DNA from: an uncultured Bacilli bacterium
Lineage (GTDB): Bacteria; Bacillota_I; Bacilli_A; RF39; UBA660
Direction: 5' to 3'
DNA length: 6,650 nucleotides
Assembly (NCBI GenBank): GCA_947625315.1
Contig: CANQOE010000073.1
Location: 1-6,650 of the forward strand
The first letter of the stretch is position 1. Every line of letters starts with the position of its first letter. The notes beneath the pieces were generated by a model that was not told where the DNA came from, searched no databases, and saw nothing but the letters and a program-made list of their open reading frames with translations. The position numbers were made by a program, and so were the translations under genes. Positions 1 through 4,171 of the stretch are shown here, piece after piece.

Positions 1-70
1 ATATAAATATTATATAAATTTTTAATACTTATTTCTCATACTATGTATATGGGAACTTACAATTTTTATT

Positions 71-90
71 AGTATTTAAAATAAAATACT
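71..90. repeat. 7-bp inverted repeat touching the antitoxin -35 box
   Basis: AGTATTT (71-77) and AAATACT (84-90) are perfect inverted copies separated by 6 nt. The right arm ends on the first base of the -35 box of the plus-strand promoter at 90-118. The position would suit an operator. The repeat is all but pure A/T in an AT-rich region, so chance is a real alternative. It has no adjacent T-run and is not a convincing terminator for an upstream gene. Positions 1-70 show no ORF, RNA gene or other element that I can support. Confidence 0.2.
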
Positions 91-118
91 TGTCAAATAA
101 TTTTTTTTATGGTATTAT
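90..118 (+). promoter_or_regulatory. Promoter of the antisense (antitoxin) RNA
   Basis: A -35 box TTGTCA (90-95, 5 of 6 to consensus) is separated by exactly 17 nt from a -10 box TATTAT (113-118, 5 of 6). A TG dinucleotide one base upstream of the -10 (110-111) makes it an extended -10. Transcription is expected to start near 125-126. By consensus this promoter is stronger than the opposing toxin promoter (381-409), as expected where an antisense RNA must be in excess. The sequence from the -10 into the transcript is nearly identical to that of the toxin promoter. Confidence 0.65.
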
Positions 119-186
119 GTATATAGATGAAGGAAACTTCATAAAATAAAAAAGGATACATTTGAATGTGGGATCAAATGCTTCCC
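117..186. repeat. Left arm of imperfect inverted repeat (antitoxin promoter and leader)
   Basis: This arm matches, in reverse complement, the toxin promoter/leader at 345-382. ATGTATATAGAT (117-128) is a perfect inverted copy of 371-382. GATACATTTGAA (155-166) is a perfect inverted copy of 362-373. ATCAAATGCTTCCC (173-186) matches 345-358 with two differences that become G-U pairs in RNA. The only large interruption is the 26-nt stretch 129-154, which holds half of the GAAA-tetraloop hairpin and an A-rich tract. The pattern suggests that one promoter-leader was copied from the other in inverted orientation and then split by an insertion. Confidence 0.8.
143..180 (-). terminator. Candidate 3' end of the toxin mRNA
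   Basis: Read on the minus strand, a 7-bp hairpin (174-180 with 159-165, loop 166-173) is followed after 5 nt by a run of six T, an A and four more T (153 down to 143). The stem is weak and the spacer long for an intrinsic terminator. The same bases can instead pair with the 5' end of the same transcript (362-373), giving a 12-bp stem close to the T-run. The 3' end is therefore placed near 146-150 with moderate confidence. Confidence 0.45.
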
Positions 187-199
187 ATAAAATTGGTTG

Positions 200-245
200 G
201 CACCTGAAATCAACAGTGGTTGAAATCAGATGCTTTTATTATTTT
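200..245 (+). terminator. Rho-independent terminator of the antitoxin RNA
   Basis: The left arm 200-214 and right arm 219-233 form a 15-position stem with 12 pairs, one C/A mismatch and an A-A/A-A internal loop, closed by AGTG. The tail TTTTATTATTTT (234-245) follows immediately. The interrupted T-run is not perfect, but stem and tail are directly adjacent. The element ends just before and inside the toxin stop region (239-241 on the opposite strand). Antitoxin termination and the toxin stop codon therefore coincide, as in convergent type I systems. The same hairpin can form in the toxin mRNA, where position 203/230 becomes a G-U pair. Confidence 0.6.
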
Positions 246-316
246 AAAAGTAAAATTAATACAATTAATAATAGTAATAATATTACGATAAATTGAGAAT
301 GTTCTCTTTTTGTCAT
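239..316 (-). CDS. 25-residue hydrophobic peptide, putative type I toxin
   Basis: The peptide opens with MTKREHSQ (short, polar, basic). An uninterrupted run of about 16 Phe/Ile/Val/Leu residues (9-24) follows, then a terminal Lys and two consecutive TAA stops. This is one membrane span and almost nothing else, the profile of type I toxin peptides that insert into and damage the cytoplasmic membrane. The start is fixed by AAAGGTGGTGAT (332-321), which matches the extended anti-Shine-Dalgarno complement at all but one base, with about 7 nt to the ATG. Its GG lies inside a perfect 18-bp palindrome (328-345), so the site is probably masked. A promoter lies at 381-409 and a convergent small RNA overlaps the 3' region. 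I do not recognise a named family. It could instead be a non-toxic small membrane protein. The signal quality makes a chance ORF unlikely. Confidence 0.72.
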   Translation of the reverse strand: MTKREHSQFIVILLLLLIVLILLLK

Positions 317-327
317 AAATATCACCA

Positions 328-345
328 CCTTTCTTTAAAGAAAGG
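328..345 (-). promoter_or_regulatory. Perfect 18-bp palindrome masking the toxin Shine-Dalgarno
   Basis: CCTTTCTTTAAAGAAAGG is its own reverse complement. In the toxin mRNA it can fold into a hairpin of 6-7 bp with a UUAA or UUUAAA loop, burying the AAAGG part of the Shine-Dalgarno (332-328). Sequestered ribosome binding sites that need cleavage or refolding are typical of type I toxin mRNAs. The 5' neighbour (345-358) is the leader strand that pairs with the mRNA 3' end, so the two elements would stack. Confidence 0.6.
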
Positions 346-382
346 GGAAGCACCTGATATTTTCAAATGTATCTATATACAT
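345..382. repeat. Right arm of imperfect inverted repeat (toxin promoter and leader)
   Basis: This arm is the inverted counterpart of 117-186. In the toxin mRNA, 362-373 can pair with 155-166 (12 bp) and 345-358 with 173-186 (14 bp including two G-U), forming a long 5'-3' clamp. Locally, the leader can instead fold on itself: minus-strand CATTTGA (369-363) with TCAGGTG (357-351), 7 bp including two G-U pairs, around a 5-nt loop. The predicted transcription start (373-374) coincides with the first base of the clamp, which argues that the pairing is selected. Confidence 0.75.
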
Positions 383-409
383 TATACTAAACTTTTAGCT
401 TATATGCAA
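381..409 (-). promoter_or_regulatory. Promoter of the toxin mRNA
   Basis: Read on the minus strand, TTGCAT (409-404, 3 of 6 to consensus) lies exactly 17 nt upstream of a perfect -10 TATAAT (386-381). The start is expected near 373-374, giving a leader of about 57 nt before the toxin ATG and an mRNA of about 225-230 nt. The 16 bases TATAATGTATATAGAT differ at one position from the matching segment of the opposing antitoxin promoter (113-128). Confidence 0.6.
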
Positions 410-440
410 GAAAATATTTAAGAAAAGATACAAATAAATC

Positions 441-480
441 TAAACATTTTAATAATGATGTGCTATACTTATAATGAGGT
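441..480 (+). promoter_or_regulatory. Candidate promoter and ribosome binding site of the amidase gene
   Basis: TAAACA (441-446, 4 of 6) and TATACT (464-469, 5 of 6) are separated by 17 nt, with TG at 461-462 forming an extended -10. A second TATAAT (470-475) overlaps downstream but lacks a -35. The Shine-Dalgarno GAGGT (476-480) sits 6 nt before the ATG at 487. If this -10 is used, the leader would be only about 11 nt and would start at the Shine-Dalgarno itself. That is unusually short and lowers confidence. Confidence 0.35.
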
Positions 481-486
481 AGCAGT

Positions 487-1137
487 ATGTCCAAAAGAAA
501 AGTAAAAAAATATAATAAATTTATTTTTATCGTAATACTATTGGGATTAGCTTTAATATTTATTTTTAAGTTTTTTAAAAAAGAAAATACTCCTCAAGTT
601 TTTAGTGATACTGAAGTTAAAGAAAAAATACCGATTGGAGTTATGCCTGAAGAAGTGTATGGAGTTAAAGTTAAATTAATACCTAGTGGGACAGAAGCTC
701 GAACAGGACAAAAACGGATAATTAAATATATTGTTCTTCATGAAACGGATAATACCGATTATGGGACAGATGCGAAAAATCATGCCACATATTTAAGTTT
801 TAATAATACATCGGCTACTTCTTGGCATTATACAGTTGATGACCATGAAATATATCATCATATACCTGATGATGAACGAGCTAATCATGCGGCAAATAAT
901 GAAGGAAATGAATATGGTATAGGTATTGAGCTTTGTGTTAATAAAAATGGCGATTTTGATCAAACTTTTGATAATGCGGCTAAATTAGTAGCTTATTTAT
1001 TAAAAGCTTATGAATTAGATATTGAAGATATTAAAACCCATCGTGATTTTAATGGGAAAGATTGTCCCCATATAATTTTTAAAACTAATAGATTAGAAGA
1101 ATTTAAAAATAAAGTTGAAGAATATATGAATAGTTAA
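487..1137 (+). CDS. Membrane-anchored N-acetylmuramoyl-L-alanine amidase (Amidase_2)
   Basis: The predicted enzyme is zinc-dependent and cuts the bond between N-acetylmuramic acid and L-alanine of peptidoglycan, acting outside the membrane. Residues 1-11 are basic, 12-30 form one hydrophobic span (signal anchor, N-terminus inside), 31-60 are a linker, and about 75-212 form an Amidase_2/PGRP-like domain. The T7-lysozyme pattern is intact. H85 (in IVLHETDN), H185 and C193 (in THRDFNGKDCP) are zinc ligands, with the same His-to-Cys spacing as T7 lysozyme. K191 and the Tyr of SWHY (Y115) match its catalytic Lys and Tyr, and E148 sits in GIGIELC. There is no cell-wall-binding repeat, so the anchor probably keeps it at the cell surface. 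No holin or phage gene is visible nearby. It could act in wall turnover or be a domesticated phage endolysin. The family call is firm; the cellular role is inferred. Confidence 0.9.
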   Translation: MSKRKVKKYNKFIFIVILLGLALIFIFKFFKKENTPQVFSDTEVKEKIPIGVMPEEVYGVKVKLIPSGTEARTGQKRIIKYIVLHETDNTDYGTDAKNHATYLSFNNTSATSWHYTVDDHEIYHHIPDDERANHAANNEGNEYGIGIELCVNKNGDFDQTFDNAAKLVAYLLKAYELDIEDIKTHRDFNGKDCPHIIFKTNRLEEFKNKVEEYMNS

Positions 1138-1500
1138 TTATTTCTTATTTAATTGATTTTTGATGTTTTCTAATTCTTTTTGAAGGTGTAATACAGCATC
1201 TAATAATAAATCTACTTCATCTCTTTGATTTTGATTAGATTTATTTCCGGTATAGGCAGAACCGCCTCTTTTAGCTTGGGAAGAATTAATATTTAAGTTA
1301 TAATTATCCATTCGTGATTCAATTAATTGTTGTTGGGCAGCGCTTGTTAAAATAAATTGCGATACTAACATTAACCAGTTACCAATAGAGTTTTGTTCAC
1401 TGGCAGAATAATCACTAATACAAGCAGAACCTACTAAAGTAGCTAAAAAAGAAAACGTTAAAGGGTCTAAATTAGGAGGAAAATTATTTATTAAAGCCAT
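1138..1500 (-). CDS. Conserved-looking 120-residue protein of unknown function
   Basis: I do not recognise a named family. The N-terminal half is rich in small and hydrophobic residues: DPLTFSFLATLVG (12-24), SASEQNSIGNWLML (32-45), and an AAQQQLIESR helix (54-63). Hydrophobic stretches at about 14-29 and 43-54 are short and amphipathic, so membrane association is possible but not certain. Residues 65-92 are Asn/Ser/Gly/Lys-rich and probably disordered. Residues 93-119 form a probable short coiled coil with heptad-like Leu/Ile. There is no signal peptide and no catalytic motif. The start is supported by GAGGAGG about 7 nt upstream on the minus strand. A weak divergent promoter (TTAAAC 1604-1599, 17 nt, TATAAA 1581-1576) would overlap that of rpsO. 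The stop codon directly abuts the amidase stop, so each transcript must run into the other gene or end inside it. A real gene is likely; the function is unknown. Confidence 0.75.
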   Translation of the reverse strand: MALINNFPPNLDPLTFSFLATLVGSACISDYSASEQNSIGNWLMLVSQFILTSAAQQQLIESRMDNYNLNINSSQAKRGGSAYTGNKSNQNQRDEVDLLLDAVLHLQKELENIKNQLNKK

Positions 1501-1559
1501 ATTATTCCTCCTCTTATATAAATTTATTCTAAAAAATGGAAGTTAAGAGACGATTTTTC

Positions 1560-1588
1560 TTGCTTTTTTAAAAGTTTTATAATATAAT
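1560..1588 (+). promoter_or_regulatory. Promoter of the rpsO-pnp cluster
   Basis: TTGCTT (1560-1565, 3 of 6) is followed after 17 nt by a perfect TATAAT (1583-1588). T/A-rich sequence upstream resembles an UP element. The start is expected near 1595, a few bases before the leader hairpin (1599-1647) and about 80 nt before the rpsO ATG. Confidence 0.6.
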
Positions 1589-1594
1589 GTTATT

Positions 1595-1674
1595 GAAAGT
1601 TTAATCTCAGTTTAAATTTACTCCTTAAATTTTTACTTAGATTAAACGGTTATAATAATTAAGGAGGAAAGAAA
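1595..1674 (+). promoter_or_regulatory. rpsO leader: hairpin with anti-Shine-Dalgarno apical loop
   Basis: The leader folds into one long hairpin with all pairs in register. The outer stem is 1599-1607 with 1639-1647 (9 bp). After one C/U mismatch come 1609-1611 with 1635-1637, then two U/U mismatches, then 1614-1620 with 1626-1632 (7 bp). The five-base apical loop CTCCT (1621-1625) is complementary to AGGAG of the rpsO Shine-Dalgarno (1662-1666). If the upper stem opens, pairing extends to 8 bases, CTCCTTAA (1621-1628) with TTAAGGAG (1659-1666). Loop-to-Shine-Dalgarno pairing would make a pseudoknot that hides the start site. Ribosomal protein S15 is known to regulate its own mRNA through structured leaders in several bacteria, using unrelated folds. 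I infer an S15-responsive autoregulatory element here. The binding itself cannot be read from the sequence. Confidence 0.6.
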
Positions 1675-1944
1675 ATGGCTGTTACAAAAGAAGAAAAAGC
1701 TAAATTAATTAAAGAATTTGGTAAGAATGAAAATGATTGTGGTTCAGCAGAAGTTCAAATTGCAATTTTAACTTCGGAGATTAATGATTTAACAGAACAT
1801 TTAAAAGTTCATAAACATGATTATCATTCTAACCGCGGACTTTTAATGAAAGTTGGTAAAAGAAGAAAATTATTAGCTTATTTAAAAGATAACGATGTAG
1901 TTAGTTATCGAAATGTAATCAGTAAATTAGGATTAAGAAAATAA
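1675..1944 (+). CDS. rpsO: 30S ribosomal protein S15
   Basis: S15 is a primary 16S rRNA-binding protein that nucleates the central domain (platform) of the 30S subunit and contributes to an intersubunit bridge. The 89-residue length equals the usual bacterial S15. The family signature is clear: DCGSAEVQIAILT (21-33), LTEHLKVHKHDYHSNRGLL (39-57), and the basic KRRKLLAYL segment (62-70). The four-helix pattern is complete. The start is set by AAGGAGG 8 nt upstream. It is preceded by a structured leader (1595-1674) likely to mediate autoregulation and followed immediately by a terminator hairpin before pnp. rpsO-pnp is a widely conserved bacterial pair. The S15 sequence looks ordinary throughout. 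Confidence 0.98.
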   Translation: MAVTKEEKAKLIKEFGKNENDCGSAEVQIAILTSEINDLTEHLKVHKHDYHSNRGLLMKVGKRRKLLAYLKDNDVVSYRNVISKLGLRK

Positions 1945-1976
1945 AGGCACTATAAAGATATTTTTAGTGTCTTTTT
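1945..1976 (+). terminator. Intergenic terminator between rpsO and pnp
   Basis: GGCACTA (1946-1952) pairs with TAGTGTC (1965-1971), 7 bp with one G-U, then after one T/T mismatch AAA pairs with TTT (1954-1956 with 1962-1964) around a GATA loop. A run of five T (1972-1976) follows at once. It sits 1 nt after the rpsO stop codon and 22 nt before pnp. No separate pnp promoter is evident in the gap. The terminator is therefore probably partial, setting the rpsO to pnp transcript ratio, or serves as the 3' end of a processed rpsO mRNA. Confidence 0.7.
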
Positions 1977-1998
1977 ATATTAAAGAAAAGAGGTAATT

Positions 1999-4152
1999 AT
2001 GAAAAAAGTATTTAAATTAGATTTTTTAGGAAGAGAATTAGTTGTTGAAACAGGAGAGTTAGCTAAACAAGCTGATGGAGCAGTATTAGTAAGATATGGA
2101 GATACCGTTGTTTTATCAGTTTGTGTAATGGGAAAAGAAGTAATGGGCCAAGATTTCTTTCCTCTTCAAGTATTATATCAAGAAAAACTTTATAGTGTAG
2201 GTAAAATACCAGGCGGATTTATTAAAAGAGAAGGACGTCCAAGTGATGAAGCTACTTTGGCAGCGAGATTAATTGATAGACCTATTAGACCAATGTTTGA
2301 TGAAGATTTAAGACAAGAAATTCAAGTAGTTAATACTGTTTTATCAGTTGATCCCGATAATTCACCAGTTATGGCCGCTTTATTTGGAACCAGTTTATGT
2401 TTAGGAATATCTAAAATTCCTTTTGATGGTCCCGTAAGTGGGGTAGTAGTTGGTAAAATTGGGAAAGATTTAATAATTAATCCTACTGTAGAACAAATGG
2501 AGGAAAGTGCTTTAAATTTAACTGTCGCAGGAACTAAAGAAGCTATTTGTATGGTGGAAGCCGGAGCTCAAGAGTTAAGCGAAAAAGATATGTTAGAAGC
2601 TTTAATGTTTGGACATAATACTTTAAAAGAATTATGTGAATTCCAAGAGCAAATTATTAAAGAAATTGGCGAAGAAAAAATTGAACTTGCTAAAGCAGAA
2701 TTAAATGAAGAAGTAAAGAAAGCCGTCGAAGAATATGCTACAAGCGATATGTTAAAAGCTATTCAAATTAAAGACAAGCTCGAAAAATATGCCGTGATAG
2801 ATGAAGTTAAAAATCGGACAATTGAAAACTTTAGTGAAATATATGCGGAAGATGAAGATTTCGAAGAGAAGATTAAACAAGTCGAAAAAATTGTCAATTT
2901 AATTGAAGCTAATGAAGTTCGAAAATTAATAACCGAAAAACATATAAGACCAGATGGTCGAGCAATGGATGAAATTAGACCATTATCTTGTTCAATTGAT
3001 TTACTACCTAGAACCCATGGTTCAGCAGTATTTACAAGAGGAGAAACCCAAAGTTTAGCGACCACTACTTTAGGGGCTATTGGAGAACATCAAATATTAG
3101 ATGGCCTTGGAATTGAAGACTCAAAAAGATTTATGTTACATTATAATTTTCCAGCTTTTAGTGTTGGGGAAACCGGAAGATATGGAGCACCAGGTCGAAG
3201 AGAAATTGGCCATGGAGCATTAGGTGAAAGAGCGCTTGCTCAAGTAATTCCAAGTGAAGAGGAATTTCCTTATACTATTCGGGTAGTAAGTGAAATATTA
3301 GAATCTAATGGTAGTAGTAGTCAAGCCACAATTTGTGCGGGATGTCTATCTTTAATGGCCGCAGGTGTTCCAATTAAAGCCCCTGTTGCCGGCATTGCGA
3401 TGGGCTTAATTGAAAATGGTAAAAAATATACAATTTTAACTGATATTCAAGGTCTAGAAGACCATATGGGCGATATGGACTTTAAAGTAGCAGGGACTAA
3501 AAAAGGTATTTGTGCTTTACAAATGGATATTAAGATTAAAGGAGTTACCGAAAAAATCTTAAAAGAAGCTTTAGCCCAAGCTAAAAAAGCCCGGTTAGAA
3601 ATATTAGATGTTATGGCTTCTGTAATTGCCGAACCTCGTAAAAACTTAAGTAAATATGCCCCTAAGATTGATACATTTAGAATTAATCCGGAAAAGATTA
3701 AAGATGTTATTGGCCGTGGTGGGGAAATGATTACCAAAATTATTTTGGAAGCTAGTCAAGTTAAAAGTGTCAATGATAAAGATGCTGTTAAAGTTGATTT
3801 AGAAGATGATGGTAGAGTAGTTATTTATCATACCGATGAAGCAATAATTCAAAAGACACGAAAAATGATTGAAGAAGTAATTAGAGAAGTGGAAGTTAAT
3901 CAAATCTATACTGGTAAAGTTGTTAAAGTTGAAGATTTTGGTTGCTTTGTAGAATTATGGCCGGGATGTGAAGGTTTAGTTCATGTATCAGAACTAGATA
4001 ATAAACGCGTTGATAAACCAAAAGATATTGTAAGTGTTGGCGATAAAATTATTGTTAAAGCTTTAGGCTATGATAATCGGGGACGTTTGAACTTATCAAG
4101 AAAAGCCGCTTTACCAAAAAAAGAGTTTAAAGACGAAAAGAAAAATAAATAA
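1999..4152 (+). CDS. pnp: Polynucleotide phosphorylase (PNPase)
   Basis: PNPase is a phosphate-dependent 3'-to-5' exoribonuclease that releases nucleoside diphosphates and can run in reverse to add tails. It works as a trimer in mRNA decay and RNA quality control. The 717 residues match the usual length and order: first RNase PH-like domain (about 12-145), helical linker (about 240-310), second RNase PH-like domain (about 320-460 plus its C-terminal part to 545), KH (about 555-620, GRGG loop at 572-575) and S1 (about 636-703). Active-site motifs are intact: GRYGAPGRREIGHGALGERAL (393-413), SNGSSSQATICAG (436-448) and EDHMGDMDF, where D488 and D494 correspond to the metal-binding aspartates of the family. 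A Lys-rich tail follows. The start is supported by AGAGG 5 nt upstream. Isoleucine is mostly ATT, unlike the downstream gene, consistent with high expression. The identification is certain. Confidence 0.99.
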   Translation: MKKVFKLDFLGRELVVETGELAKQADGAVLVRYGDTVVLSVCVMGKEVMGQDFFPLQVLYQEKLYSVGKIPGGFIKREGRPSDEATLAARLIDRPIRPMFDEDLRQEIQVVNTVLSVDPDNSPVMAALFGTSLCLGISKIPFDGPVSGVVVGKIGKDLIINPTVEQMEESALNLTVAGTKEAICMVEAGAQELSEKDMLEALMFGHNTLKELCEFQEQIIKEIGEEKIELAKAELNEEVKKAVEEYATSDMLKAIQIKDKLEKYAVIDEVKNRTIENFSEIYAEDEDFEEKIKQVEKIVNLIEANEVRKLITEKHIRPDGRAMDEIRPLSCSIDLLPRTHGSAVFTRGETQSLATTTLGAIGEHQILDGLGIEDSKRFMLHYNFPAFSVGETGRYGAPGRREIGHGALGERALAQVIPSEEEFPYTIRVVSEILESNGSSSQATICAGCLSLMAAGVPIKAPVAGIAMGLIENGKKYTILTDIQGLEDHMGDMDFKVAGTKKGICALQMDIKIKGVTEKILKEALAQAKKARLEILDVMASVIAEPRKNLSKYAPKIDTFRINPEKIKDVIGRGGEMITKIILEASQVKSVNDKDAVKVDLEDDGRVVIYHTDEAIIQKTRKMIEEVIREVEVNQIYTGKVVKVEDFGCFVELWPGCEGLVHVSELDNKRVDKPKDIVSVGDKIIVKALGYDNRGRLNLSRKAALPKKEFKDEKKNK

Positions 4153-4171
4153 ATAATTTAAGGGGGTTTTT

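Larger units (their letters stand above)
125..245 (+). ncRNA. Putative antitoxin RNA, antisense to toxin mRNA 3' region
   Basis: This inferred small RNA of about 120 nt is delimited by the promoter at 90-118 and the terminator hairpin at 200-245. It begins with a stable hairpin, ATGAAG/CTTCAT closed by a GAAA tetraloop (127-142), followed by an A-rich linker. Next comes CATTTGA/TCAAATG (159-165 with 174-180) around an 8-nt loop, and then the terminator. It contains no ORF with a ribosome binding site. It runs opposite to the toxin mRNA and overlaps its 3' untranslated region up to the toxin stop codon, by about 100 nt. This is the arrangement of RatA/txpA and SR4/bsrG in Bacillus, where the antisense RNA triggers duplex cleavage or blocks translation. 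GCACCTGA (200-207) also complements TCAGGTGC in the toxin 5' leader (350-357). Family membership is not claimed; existence and boundaries are inferred from signals only. Confidence 0.6.

Noticed and set aside
37..50. A further degenerate copy of the promoter element (TACTATGTATAT)
   Set aside because: The resemblance to TATTATGTATAT is limited to about a dozen AT-rich bases, there is no -35 at the right distance, and no leader similarity follows.
166..207. 13-codon plus-strand ORF within the antisense RNA
   Set aside because: It has no Shine-Dalgarno, its sequence is constrained by overlapping RNA stems, and the product has no membrane-span or other peptide-like features.
146..373. Reading the paired-end structure as 6S RNA or another rod-like structural RNA
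   Set aside because: The minus-strand transcript carries an ORF with an almost perfect extended Shine-Dalgarno, and an opposing promoter and terminator overlap it. A toxin-antitoxin layout explains more of the sequence.
1576..1604. Divergent minus-strand promoter for the 120-residue gene (TTAAAC, 17 nt, TATAAA)
   Set aside because: Only 3 of 6 bases match at -35, in very AT-rich DNA, and it overlaps the rpsO promoter. It is mentioned in the gene entry but not supported as a feature.
2763..3737. Minus-strand open frames inside pnp (2763-3065 and 3447-3737)
   Set aside because: They lie wholly opposite conserved pnp coding sequence, and their translations are low-complexity Ser/Ile/Leu-rich products typical of the shadow frame of an AT-rich gene.
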